Below are positions 1 to 12,207 of a stretch of 64,000 nt of DNA, in pieces. How positions within the stretch are numbered: the stretch's first letter is position 1; every line of letters starts with the position of its first letter. A program made the position numbers and the translations under genes. Source of the DNA: Leptasterias polaris (Eukaryota; Echinodermata; Asteroidea; Forcipulatida; Asteriidae); the NCBI GenBank assembly GCA_037783415.1, contig JAZGTN010000236.1, positions 1,302,001 through 1,366,000 on the forward strand. Direction: 5' to 3'. The notes below the pieces were generated by a model. The model saw only the letters and a program-made list of their open reading frames with translations, was not told the origin of the DNA and ran no database searches.

Positions 1-1143
1 AAACAAAGGAGGTCGGATAACCCAAGTTTGTCTATATGGAGACAAGACAAAGTGAGAAGACTGCGAAAGGTAGACGAAGATCTAACCCGTTCTCTTGCAG
101 AGTCCCACCCCTTTTGTATCCCCACTCCCACGACAAGATGTTCTACACAGTACTTGTAGATGTTGTCCCTGACATGTATAGTTTCAATGTGATGTCTTAC
201 TGTCTCAGGATTTATCTTGATTTGCATATTGGTCGAAGCCAATGATGCTTTTTAATTAGAAGACTAGTCCATCGGGAAATTTCCGTCGAGGTTGTAACTT
301 CAAGTCGCCAGTTGTCATGTTCGGATTAATTGTCATTATTATTTAATTCTAGCGTATTATTTATAAAGGATTAATGCCAAATACCACTTCAACTTGGGTT
401 TAGTAATCCCTCTGATTACATTAAATATTTGGAGTAAATTAGCCAAAATAAAGTATGGTCGGATTCCTTAAATTCTCTTAAAACAAAATTTCAACCGAGT
501 GCGCTATGTACTCAAGGCACAAAAACCCAACACCCTTGTGTTCTGCAATTATCTCACATAACTTGCATTCTAAATATTTCTTTCCAATCTGCATTAAGCC
601 ACTAAACTGCATTCATTTGATGATCAATGTGTGATTTAAGAGTATTAAATAACTAATTTAGACATGCTAAATTAGTATTTAATCCTGATATCAGCATTAC
701 ATCAAATTCTGAATGTAGACAACTTTAAATGACACGCCAAATCCCTTACATTTTAATTAATTAAAAAGACAACAGAAAACAACATTTCGCTCATTTTGGC
801 AGAGTAAAAAAAATATAAAAAATTATAAATATTAACAACGTAGTAGCAAACATGTGAAATGGGAAGAGTTTCCCCAAACCACTAACTCCACTTGGTAGCG
901 CTGTTACAAACAACATGAGTGGAGAAAAAGATAACAAAAAGGAGGCAACAAGAGTTGATAAGAGGAAAGAAGGGTGAGAAGGGTGAAAAGGGAGAAACAG
1001 TAAAGATGTGTCTTCTTCTTGAGGAAACAGAGTGAGCAGCCATGGAAAAGATGACACCAGCAAGGCCTAGGTTTGTATGAATGGTAAGATAGTCTTGGCC
1101 TAGAGTAATACAAATAGTGTTGGCCTAGATACAAGACTAACTC
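1..1143. other. Non-coding, AT-rich; no gene seen
   Basis: Short open frames only, with no recognisable protein and no convincing exon. Near-identical in copy 2 (43879-45046). Confidence 0.6.
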
Positions 1144-1935
1144 TCCACCCCTCCAGCAGGTTCACAGGCAACAGGTAAGGTTCAAGTCTGAACTTGAGCA
1201 GACGACGACGAGATTTCCTTTGATGTCCTTGATGCATGACCCGAAGTCAGCAGATTTCAAGGACAAAATAAGGTAAAAGTATCTAGGTAAGTTTGAAAAG
1301 AAGTTAACCTTTCTCTCCTCAGCTTCTAACGTTTCCCTTTGCAGGCTTAACCTATTTTTGTTTTCCACAGTCTATAAATCCATTGTTTCAAAGCAGATAC
1401 TGTGGCAGGCAGTGCCCTGTTAGCAACTTTTGCCGACACCTTAGATGACAACAGTTTGGTAAAGTATCATGGTGAACTCATGGTGAACCTCACTTTGGAT
1501 TGAAATTACGCCAAAAATGCTAACTCTGTTGTCAATGTTGTTCTTCCCGTTATGCAGGTTATGTTTTCTTCTGAACATGATGAACATAGTCTAACCACTG
1601 ACATCTTCAGCCAAGGTGATCTACCAGCAGGTTCATGGCAGTGAAGGCAGAACATGAGCAGACGAACAATTCTCTCTTTGATGTTTCTGATGCGTGACCC
1701 AAGGTCAGCAAGGTCAATGGTGTCGGGTATTTGCGGCAAATGTTAACTGGTTATCAACAGGTAAGTATCTGGGTAAGTTTGAAAGGAAAATAACCATTCT
1801 CTCCACAGCCTCTAACCTTCCCTCCGCAGCTCCTAACATTCACTCCACAGGCTTAAATCTTTTTTTGTTTTCCACAGTCTATCAACCCATTTTCCTAAAG
1901 CGAATATTGTGGAAGGTGATTGTGCATTGCTGACA
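1144..1935 (+). repeat. Diverged tandem duplication (~480 bp offset)
   Basis: Positions 1144-1425 and 1622-1935 share the same order of blocks: an opening CCAGCAGGTTCA, a GAGCAGACGA block, a TTGATG/GATGC(A/G)TGACCC block, a GGTAAGTTTGAAA block and a closing TTTTTGTTTTCCACAGTCTAT. The units contain strings that look like splice donors and pyrimidine-AG acceptors, but I could not join them into a reading frame with a recognisable product. The same pair exists in copy 2 (45047-45845). Confidence 0.6.
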
Positions 1936-4900
1936 ACCCTGGCACAAGTATCGTGACAGTTTGGTATGGTAGGTAATCATATCAGCGTGACTTAGTGTGA
2001 TCACTGAACGCTAACCTTTCCAGCTAATTTTCTGAAAAAGCATAACAAATTTACAGTAATTTCTGAAAATCTCAAAAGTATCCCCGAACTGTTTGGTTTT
2101 AACATGGGGGTAGTCTACCTTAATGGCAATAACCAGCAGAAAAGAATTCGCAATTCCACAACATGAAGACTTTATATACAATCAACCAACCAACGCACAA
2201 GCAAACATCTCAATATACAATTAAAAGTATTGTTTGTGTTTCTACAATAAAGAGCAATTCTTGAAACAATATTCAGCTCATCTTGCAATTATCAATGCAA
2301 ATTAACTAAAATTTAGTTAATTAGTCGGGTGCTTGTTTAGTTTTTCTCTGTTCAGCAGTCTTGCGCAGTGATTTCTAGAGCGGGAGCTGTTGCAATGTGC
2401 ATCGGTGAAGTTCATTCCGGGTTTTAGTAAAGAGATAAAGGAGTTCCCAAGGCAATCACTTTTGAAGGTTTGAAATCATAACATTTTGAAAGAATACACT
2501 AATTTTTTTTGTTTTAATTTTTTTTTTCAATTAACAAATACAACCAAACGATGTGTGGAACCTTCTCTGAGTTTACGTTTTGATAGAAAAAGAAAAAATA
2601 GCTTTCGTGATTAAAAGTCAGTAATGTTCTCCCTCAGTTCGAGACACTGAGATGTTGTGGCTAACCAGCGCTTTTTGGACTGTGCAACCATCTGAAGACT
2701 GAGTCAAATCTAGCCAGATGATTCTCCACAAGGTCAACTATTCAAGTTATCTTAGCTGGACCATGATGGCGCCCTACTGACTGTATGACACTCGAGGAGA
2801 GCCTGGACCGTGATTGGGCCTTTTCCAAACCTCGGTTTGCGTTCCGGCTGTGGCTTCAGGCTTCGTTTGATGCTCGAACCACCAGGCAAAGTGCTCAAGA
2901 TTTGAAGAGCCCATTGCAAGCCAGAGCCAGAGCCCAAGACAGGGTTAAAAAGGGCCTTTAGTTAAATTCAACCCCATAGGCCTATATAGCTCAAAGTAGT
3001 TTAATTAGTTCGCTGATTCCATCAAAAACCAACGCCATAATTGCAACTCAGCATTCACATCACGGACTGCACACAATTCGACACATGGTTTATGATGCCA
3101 AGAGTTGCTAATCTATTATGCAAAATCAAATTCATCACAGTCAATATTGCAGTACCCTTTGGATTTTGACGGATTCGGTGTAGTTAAGAATACAACTTTA
3201 AAGATGGTTCAGCTTTTCTAAATTTTAAAATCGGTGAAAAAATTTGAAAGCACAAAATAGACAGAATGCATGTTTTACATGTCTGCTTCAGTAGAACCGC
3301 AATGCTAACCCTCACCATAGTCACATCAACATAATATTAACACAAATCTGAACTCATAAATCCTAACCCCAATAACTTCACTCACAATGTTTATGGACCT
3401 TATGCACTGATGTCATCTTAGAGGTCAAACGGTGATGAAACAACGGATAACGCACCCATGTTCGGACGCGGTAGAGACTCGGCCAATGAGCTATCATCTT
3501 TTAGCTGAGGGCGCCCTTCTGAAATGACGACGTGTGCATAAGGTCTATTAATAACTAATCTTAGCACATCCACAATTCAACCCGCGCAGTGTGCAATAAA
3601 ATCAATGACGGATCTTTTTTGAACATTCATTTTGTCTATACTATAGCCTTCAAAACAACTTGTGCCAAAAGCATTTCTTGAATTATTGCCACATGGCAGA
3701 AATGTTTACATTGTACGCGTTTTCCTTAGACCTACTAGTTTTGAAATGTGACGTAAAAAATGTATTTTAATAAGTGAATTTAGTTTAAACTGATGAAAAT
3801 CAGGTGAATGTAAATTAATGTATACATTGTGTACAATGTACAGACCCAAAGCTCAGAAATCACAAATGACCAATGTCACCAGTCTGCCATTTTGGGATTC
3901 AAATAGGCCTAACATGTCAACATTGGTGAGCGTGTAAATGTATTCGTCGCCTAAAATGCCCACTATACAGAATCTACATGGGGAAACTGACTCCCAAAAT
4001 GGCACGACCAAGATTATTTTGGCGATGACGTCAGGTGAATAAGATCAAGTTATCTATCATTTTGCTTTGCACTACTTATAAAGACAAAATAAATGTAGTT
4101 TTTTATCCTGGTAATGCCATCTTTGCGGGGTGCCCTGTGTACATAATGGTGACAAAATCTCGAAGCCACTTTATAGGACTTGGAAATTGAAGAAAAACAA
4201 GATGGCAGTGTCACGATTACACTATAGTACTGCATCTCGAAGTATAGCAGGAAATAGTTCCTGAAGAATGCATGGAATAAACAGTGAAGCCTATATACGA
4301 ACATTTTTAACACTGAGGTCAACAAAGGTTTAAATAGAGTGAAAGTTGTTTTATTGGTTAGTTCTAGCAAGATCTTCATAGATAACTTATACTTTCTTTT
4401 GAAGATTAATTTGATAAATAGAGGAGAGCACTGAATGTTGTTCTGCAAAGGTTGTCAGAGCAAAAGCTCTGTTTTTTCCTGTACGTCGGGTTCTCCGATG
4501 AGGTTATAAGGCAGTTAGCCCATCATTTATTTAAGTAGTTTAAATACTATTATTAGCAACTCAAAAGCACTTTGACAACTGTACAATAATTCAACGGTAA
4601 TACATTTGTCAGGCTTTGCCATCACCGTATAGTAGCACAGTACGGGTGTATTTGGTCATTAAACTTTGACAGTAAAGATAAGACGAAATGCTTACTTAAG
4701 TGAACTTATTTTTATTGATGTTTTTATTATTTCATTTTAAAGAAAAAACAGAAGAACAGTGAAGCATAATAAAACCCAAAACCGCCTGCATTGAGGCAGT
4801 TGGCTAATTTGTTTTATTTCGGTTTTCAATTGAAAGTTGATACCACCGAATAATGAATGATCTATTTGCATTTATGTTTGGTGGGGGGTATAGGTGTAGC

Positions 4901-5266
4901 TGAGATAACAAAATGACAGCTCTTTTGTCATGCCCTTTTAAGAACCTGTATTCTATGAACATTTTAAGAATATAGGTTTATGATTATCGCAACTAGGTGC
5001 ATATTTAAACACAATGTACAAAGTGAATGCAGACTTTCACTTTCTTAACTTAACTTAAAGCCCATTGGAAAAAAAAGCAGTCTAAAATAAATACAAAGAA
5101 ATATTTCCATCTGAAAAACGGTGAGAAATCATCTTTGCTGATTTTGATTTCTGCAATCAAAATCGGCATTCATTCACAAAGTTGCGATAATTGTAACCCT
5201 CGATCCTCAAAATGTTAACCCTAACCCTAACCCTTTTGTCAAACATTTTATGTAGTTTTATAAATA
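1936..5266. other. Non-coding; no gene recognised
   Basis: No open frame here looks like a known protein. The longest (132 codons, minus strand, 4050-4448) has unremarkable composition and small frame-disrupting differences in copy 2. A short CCCTAA tract lies at 5215-5235. Confidence 0.5.
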
Positions 5267-5268
5267 TA

Positions 5269-6327
5269 GGTTTTCTCGGTCAATTTCGGCAAATGAGCAG
5301 CCAATTTAACCACCACGCTATTCTATTTCGTGCGAAATCGAATGCTACTGAAATGGGTCATTCGATTTCGTTGTATGACTAGTCAAATGTGCTGTTGCGT
5401 CATTCAATTAAACAAAATAATCATTCAATTTAACAATTCAACAAAGCATCATTCAAATTCGCATAAGCTTTATGAGGCGTGTGTTTAGTCATTCAAATTC
5501 ATTTTTGAACAGTCATTTCTGTAATTTGTGCAATCTAAAAAACGCTCTGTTAAACTTTTGTTTCCTTTCGAATGTTAAAGGTATGAAAACGGTTTACTTA
5601 TTGGCACTTGAGTAACTTTGCCGATGTACTTCGAAGACGAGCTTTCGCTACAGTTTTACACTCATTTTTCTAGAAATGGCAGCTCGTGGTCGTTACGCTA
5701 GAGTGTCACAGGTAGATCGAAAAGGGTTGATTGATGCATTCGAGCAAGACTACCTTGAGCTTGCCAACAGATTGATGGTTGAGGAAGAAACAACATAAAC
5801 AAATGAGAAACCAGGAAAAACATAAAAAACACCCCATTAAAACACAATACAAAATTAGGTCTTGGTCAGTTAACCAAAAAAGATCCCCCCCCCCCAAAAA
5901 AAAAAATCAAGAAAAGAATAAAGAAGGAAACAAAGAAGAAGAGACAAAAATCTTATGGGCCCCATGAAAAATATCCTGGAAACATAAATAAAGAAAAACA
6001 AGGTTTGCCTGAATAAAAGTGAAGTTGCGTAGTACAGTTTATTCGCATTTCTTTATCGTACTTAATTGAATTCTCGTTTAGCGAAATTGATTGTCTCTTT
6101 ACGAAATTGAAAACAATTAGTCAGTAAAAATCTCCAGTCGAACCAGCTTTACTAAATTGAATGACGATATGCTAAATTGAACACAGTGCTAAACGAATTT
6201 GAATGCCTCAAAACGAAATTGAATGCCCGAATTCTGAATTTGAAACGCAGTAAAAACTGGAGAGGCAAAATTCGAACGCACGAAAATGAAATCGGCTGCT
6301 AATTTTCCGAATTTGACCGAGAAAACC
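5269..6327 (+). mobile_element. Tc1/mariner-like DNA transposon remnant, copy 1
   Basis: Inverted termini beginning GGTTTTCTCGGTCAA, followed by TTCGG and a shared GCAGCC block, lie at 5269-5306 and about 6289-6327. Both ends are flanked by TA (5267-5268 and 6328-6329), the target duplication of the Tc1/mariner superfamily. Between them are many ATTCAAATT / AATTGAATG motifs in both orientations and one 40-codon frame. At 1059 bp without a DDE catalytic domain it is non-autonomous. The superfamily assignment rests on the TA flanks and the short frame, so it is an inference. Confidence 0.65.
5676..5798 (+). pseudogene. Short HTH-like transposase N-terminus, 40 codons
   Basis: ATG at 5676 to TAA at 5796, 40 residues, starting MAARGRYARVSQ and including DRKGLIDAFEQDYLELANRL. 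This reads like the first helices of the helix-turn-helix domain at the N-terminus of Tc1/mariner-type transposases; that comparison is from memory. It lies inside the TA-flanked inverted repeats, which supports the link. The frame stops before the recognition helix would be complete, and no catalytic D-D-D/E domain follows. The protein is identical in copy 2 (only a synonymous change seen). It is probably a truncated relic; a retained short DNA-binding peptide is possible but unsupported. Confidence 0.35.
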
Positions 6328-6683
6328 TATATATAATTATATTTATGATAATAACACTATTGAGCGCCGGTATCCATTAAGTCTTGCACATGGCGCGGTA
6401 CAAAACACTTATTAAAAAAAAAAAAAATTACAGAAAAACATATATTTATCAATTAAATGGTACTCTTATAATAAATCATGAAATGTCATGGCAAAATAAA
6501 TAATCCACAAATCGAAGTTCAAATAAGTATGTTTAAGTATGACATATTTAAAAAGTTCGTTCAAGGAGGAGGTAAAATCTTTCACTTTTCAATAATCAGT
6601 AACAAAATAATGAACCAGAAACACTAGTGAAATGGAGCAGTCCTTACATCAGTAAGTGGTTATAATCTAACCCTAACCCTGAA
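6328..6683. other. Junction leading into telomere-like block, with box module
   Basis: Contains a poly-A run near 6413-6427 and, at 6625-6672, one copy of a conserved box (GTGAAATGG, then CAGTAAGTGGTTATAATC) that recurs beside the telomere-like tracts further on. A short CCCTAA stretch joins it to the CCCCGAAA array. Confidence 0.6.
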
Positions 6684-9600
6684 CCCCGAAACCCCGAAAC
6701 CCCGAAACCCCGAAACCCCGAAACCCCGAAACCCCGAAACCCCGAAACCCCGAAACCCCGAAACCCCGAAACCCCGAAACCCCGAAACCCCGAAACCCCG
6801 AAACCCCGAAACCCCGAAACCCCGAAACCCCGAAACCCCGAAACCCCGAAACCCCGAAACCCCGAAACCCCGAAACCCCGAAACCCCGAAACCCCGAAAC
6901 CCCGAAACCCCGAAACCCCGAAACCCCGAAACCCCGAAACCCCGAAACCCCGAAACCCCGAAACCCCGAAACCCCGAAACCCCGAAACCCCGAAACCCCG
7001 AAACCCCGAAACCCCGAAACCCCGAAACCCCGAAACCCCGAAACCCCGAAACCCCGAAACCCCGAAACCCCGAAACCCCGAAACCCCGAAACCCCGAAAC
7101 CCCGAAACCCCGAAACCCCGAAACCCCGAAACCCCGAAACCCCGAAACCCCGAAACCCCGAAACCCCGAAACCCCGAAACCCCGAAACCCCGAAACCCCG
7201 AAACCCCGAAACCCCGAAACCCCGAAACCCCGAAACCCCGAAACCCCGAAACCCCGAAACCCCGAAACCCCGAAACCCCGAAACCCCGAAACCCCGAAAC
7301 CCCGAAACCCCGAAACCCCGAAACCCCGAAACCCCGAAACCCCGAAACCCCGAAACCCCGAAACCCCGAAACCCCGAAACCCCGAAACCCCGAAACCCCG
7401 AAACCCCGAAACCCCGAAACCCCGAAACCCCGAAACCCCGAAACCCCGAAACCCCGAAACCCCGAAACCCCGAAACCCCGAAACCCCGAAACCCCGAAAC
7501 CCCGAAACCCCGAAACCCCGAAACCCCGAAACCCCGAAACCCCGAAACCCCGAAACCCCGAAACCCCGAAACCCCGAAACCCCGAAACCCCGAAACCCCG
7601 AAACCCCGAAACCCCGAAACCCCGAAACCCCGAAACCCCGAAACCCCGAAACCCCGAAACCCCGAAACCCCGAAACCCCGAAACCCCGAAACCCCGAAAC
7701 CCCGAAACCCCGAAACCCCGAAACCCCGAAACCCCGAAACCCCGAAACCCCGAAACCCCGAAACCCCGAAACCCCGAAACCCCGAAACCCCGAAACCCCG
7801 AAACCCCGAAACCCCGAAACCCCGAAACCCCGAAACCCCGAAACCCCGAAACCCCGAAACCCCGAAACCCCGAAACCCCGAAACCCCGAAACCCCGAAAC
7901 CCCGAAACCCCGAAACCCCGAAACCCCGAAACCCCGAAACCCCGAAACCCCGAAACCCCGAAACCCCGAAACCCCGAAACCCCGAAACCCCGAAACCCCG
8001 AAACCCCGAAACCCCGAAACCCCGAAACCCCGAAACCCCGAAACCCCGAAACCCCGAAACCCCGAAACCCCGAAACCCCGAAACCCCGAAACCCCGAAAC
8101 CCCGAAACCCCGAAACCCCGAAACCCCGAAACCCCGAAACCCCGAAACCCCGAAACCCCGAAACCCCGAAACCCCGAAACCCCGAAACCCCGAAACCCCG
8201 AAACCCCGAAACCCCGAAACCCCGAAACCCCGAAACCCCGAAACCCCGAAACCCCGAAACCCCGAAACCCCGAAACCCCGAAACCCCGAAACCCCGAAAC
8301 CCCGAAACCCCGAAACCCCGAAACCCCGAAACCCCGAAACCCCGAAACCCCGAAACCCCGAAACCCCGAAACCCCGAAACCCCGAAACCCCGAAACCCCG
8401 AAACCCCGAAACCCCGAAACCCCGAAACCCCGAAACCCCGAAACCCCGAAACCCCGAAACCCCGAAACCCCGAAACCCCGAAACCCCGAAACCCCGAAAC
8501 CCCGAAACCCCGAAACCCCGAAACCCCGAAACCCCGAAACCCCGAAACCCCGAAACCCCGAAACCCCGAAACCCCGAAACCCCGAAACCCCGAAACCCCG
8601 AAACCCCGAAACCCCGAAACCCCGAAACCCCGAAACCCCGAAACCCCGAAACCCCGAAACCCCGAAACCCCGAAACCCCGAAACCCCGAAACCCCGAAAC
8701 CCCGAAACCCCGAAACCCCGAAACCCCGAAACCCCGAAACCCCGAAACCCCGAAACCCCGAAACCCCGAAACCCCGAAACCCCGAAACCCCGAAACCCCG
8801 AAACCCCGAAACCCCGAAACCCCGAAACCCCGAAACCCCGAAACCCCGAAACCCCGAAACCCCGAAACCCCGAAACCCCGAAACCCCGAAACCCCGAAAC
8901 CCCGAAACCCCGAAACCCCGAAACCCCGAAACCCCGAAACCCCGAAACCCCGAAACCCCGAAACCCCGAAACCCCGAAACCCCGAAACCCCGAAACCCCG
9001 AAACCCCGAAACCCCGAAACCCCGAAACCCCGAAACCCCGAAACCCCGAAACCCCGAAACCCCGAAACCCCGAAACCCCGAAACCCCGAAACCCCGAAAC
9101 CCCGAAACCCCGAAACCCCGAAACCCCGAAACCCCGAAACCCCGAAACCCCGAAACCCCGAAACCCCGAAACCCCGAAACCCCGAAACCCCGAAACCCCG
9201 AAACCCCGAAACCCCGAAACCCCGAAACCCCGAAACCCCGAAACCCCGAAACCCCGAAACCCCGAAACCCCGAAACCCCGAAACCCCGAAACCCCGAAAC
9301 CCCGAAACCCCGAAACCCCGAAACCCCGAAACCCCGAAACCCCGAAACCCCGAAACCCCGAAACCCCGAAACCCCGAAACCCCGAAACCCCGAAACCCCG
9401 AAACCCCGAAACCCCGAAACCCCGAAACCCCGAAACCCCGAAACCCCGAAACCCCGAAACCCCGAAACCCCGAAACCCCGAAACCCCGAAACCCCGAAAC
9501 CCCGAAACCCCGAAACCCCGAAACCCCGAAACCCCGAAACCCCGAAACCCCGAAACCCCGAAACCCCGAAACCCCGAAACCCCGAAACCCCGAAACCCCG

Positions 9601-10933
9601 AAACCCCGAAACCCCGAAACCCCGAAACCCCGAAACCCCGAAACCCCGAAACCCCGAAACCCCGAAACCCCGAAACCCCGAAACCCCGAAACCCCGAAAC
9701 CCCGAAACCCCGAAACCCCGAAACCCCGAAACCCCGAAACCCCGAAACCCCGAAACCCCGAAACCCCGAAACCCCGAAACCCCGAAACCCCGAAACCCCG
9801 AAACCCCGAAACCCCGAAACCCCGAAACCCCGAAACCCCGAAACCCCGAAACCCCGAAACCCCGAAACCCCGAAACCCCGAAACCCCGAAACCCCGAAAC
9901 CCCGAAACCCCGAAACCCCGAAACCCCGAAACCCCGAAACCCCGAAACCCCGAAACCCCGAAACCCCGAAACCCCGAAACCCCGAAACCCCGAAACCCCG
10001 AAACCCCGAAACCCCGAAACCCCGAAACCCCGAAACCCCGAAACCCCGAAACCCCGAAACCCCGAAACCCCGAAACCCCGAAACCCCGAAACCCCGAAAC
10101 CCCGAAACCCCGAAACCCCGAAACCCCGAAACCCCGAAACCCCGAAACCCCGAAACCCCGAAACCCCGAAACCCCGAAACCCCGAAACCCCGAAACCCCG
10201 AAACCCCGAAACCCCGAAACCCCGAAACCCCGAAACCCCGAAACCCCGAAACCCCGAAACCCCGAAACCCCGAAACCCCGAAACCCCGAAACCCCGAAAC
10301 CCCGAAACCCCGAAACCCCGAAACCCCGAAACCCCGAAACCCCGAAACCCCGAAACCCCGAAACCCCGAAACCCCGAAACCCCGAAACCCCGAAACCCCG
10401 AAACCCCGAAACCCCGAAACCCCGAAACCCCGAAACCCCGAAACCCCGAAACCCCGAAACCCCGAAACCCCGAAACCCCGAAACCCCGAAACCCCGAAAC
10501 CCCGAAACCCCGAAACCCCGAAACCCCGAAACCCCGAAACCCCGAAACCCCGAAACCCCGAAACCCCGAAACCCCGAAACCCCGAAACCCCGAAACCCCG
10601 AAACCCCGAAACCCCGAAACCCCGAAACCCCGAAACCCCGAAACCCCGAAACCCCGAAACCCCGAAACCCCGAAACCCCGAAACCCCGAAACCCCGAAAC
10701 CCCGAAACCCCGAAACCCCGAAACCCCGAAACCCCGAAACCCCGAAACCCCGAAACCCCGAAACCCCGAAACCCCGAAACCCCGAAACCCCGAAACCCCG
10801 AAACCCCGAAACCCCGAAACCCCGAAACCCCGAAACCCCGAAACCCCGAAACCCCGAAACCCCGAAACCCCGAAACCCCGAAACCCCGAAACCCCGAAAC
10901 CCCGAAACCCCGAAACCCCGAAACCCCGAAACC
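6684..10933. repeat. CCCCGAAA satellite, about 531 perfect units
   Basis: An uninterrupted 8-bp tandem array of about 4250 bases in which I see no mismatch. The complementary strand is (TTTCGGGG)n, so it has G-quadruplex potential, and every unit has one CpG. It begins directly after CCCTAACCCTGAA and ends in CCCGAACCCCGAACTC. The 1443-codon minus-strand frame across it is an artefact of a period (24 bases for 8 residues) without stops. Copy 2 lacks the array. Confidence 0.97.
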
Positions 10934-11715
10934 CGAACCCCGAACTCAAACTCCTCAAACTCAAACTCCTCAAACTCAAACTCAAACTCAAACCCTAATC
11001 CTTACCCTTACACTAACCGCTAATTCTAACCATAACCCATATACTTAACCCTGACCTTGATCCCAACCTAAGCCATAACCCTAACCCTAACCCTAACCCT
11101 AACCCAAACCCTAACCCTAACCCTAACCCAAACCCTAACTCTAACCCTTACCCTAACCCTGTAACCCTAACCTAGATCCTTAACCCTGACGTTGGTCATA
11201 ACATAAACATAACCCTAACCCTAATCCTGACACGAACCCCTTAATACACTGTAATATTATATTCAGGACGTAAAATCAGGACTAATCCATTTCACGTGGC
11301 GAACACAAGTGAAATGAAACATATTTCAGTAGTGGTTATAATCTAACCTTACACCTACCCTAACCCTAACTCTAACCATTTTCTTACCGTTAACCCTAAC
11401 CCGTATCCTTAACCCTGCACTTGATCCAAACATAAACCCTAACCCTAACCCTTACCCTAACCCTAACCATAACCCTGTTATATAATATAACTATTGGACG
11501 TAAAATCTGGATTCATCCACCTGACAAGGCAAAAACAAGTGAAATGGAACAGTCCATACTTCAGTAAGTAGTTGAAATATAACCTTATACCTGACCCTAA
11601 CTCTGATTCTAAACCTAACCCTAACCCTGACACTAACCATAAACCTAACCCTGACCCTATTCAAAGCCTAAACAAGAACCTTTATTCTAATTCTAAACCC
11701 TGAGCTTAACCCTAA
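10934..11715. repeat. Degenerate telomere-like block A with box modules
   Basis: Opens with AAACTC/ACTCCT repeats, then degenerate CCCTAA units (CCCTGA, CCATAA, ACTCTAA) interrupted by two box modules at 11308-11348 and 11538-11584. The block is repeated in direct orientation at about 12062-12950. Confidence 0.85.
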
Positions 11716-11757
11716 CCCTAACCCTAACCCTAACCCTAACCCTAACCCTAACCCTAA
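11716..11757. repeat. Perfect CCCTAA tract
   Basis: About eight exact CCCTAA units, the TTAGGG-type metazoan telomere repeat, at an interstitial position. Confidence 0.9.
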
Positions 11758-12056
11758 ACTCTAAACTCTAAACTCTAAACTCTAAACTCTAAACTCTAAA
11801 CTCTAAACTCTAAACTCTAAACTCTAAACTCTAAACTCTAAACTCTAAACTCTAAACTCTAAACTCTAAACAACTCTAAACTCTAAACTCTAAACTCTAA
11901 ACTCTAAACTCTAAACTCTAAACTCTAAACTCTAAACTCTAAACTCTAAACTCTAAACTCTAAACTCTAAACTCTAAACTCTAAACTCTAAACTCTAAAC
12001 TCTAAACTCTAAACTCTAAACTCTAAACTCTAAACTCTAAACTCTAAACTCTAAAC
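11758..12056. repeat. TAAACTC 7-bp tandem array
   Basis: About 43 units of TAAACTC with a single interruption near 11870. The unit differs from CCCTAA by length and composition but follows directly from a CCCTAA tract ending in CTAAACT. Confidence 0.95.
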
Positions 12057-12207
12057 TCAAACTCAAACTCCTCAAACTCAAACTCCTCAAACTCAAACTC
12101 AAACTCAAACTCAAACTCAAACTCAAACTCAAACTCAAACTCAAACTCAAACTCAAACTCAAACTCAAACTCAAACTCAAACTCAAACTCAAACTCAAAC
12201 TCAAACC
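12057..12207. repeat. AAACTC 6-bp tandem array
   Basis: Begins with two ACTCCTC variants (as at 10945-10975), then uniform AAACTC units, then passes into degenerate CCCTAA sequence. Confidence 0.95.

Noticed and set aside
4050..4448. 132-codon minus-strand frame as a gene (also 48003-48398)
   Set aside because: No recognisable domain; small indels between the copies and no splice context.
6660..10991. 1443-codon minus-strand frame with repeating GFRGFGVS
   Set aside because: A perfect 8-bp array read in threes; the lack of stops follows from the repeat and no gene features surround it.
11716..11757. True chromosome end
   Set aside because: CCCTAA tracts are short, interstitial and flanked by ordinary sequence and a gene on the far side.
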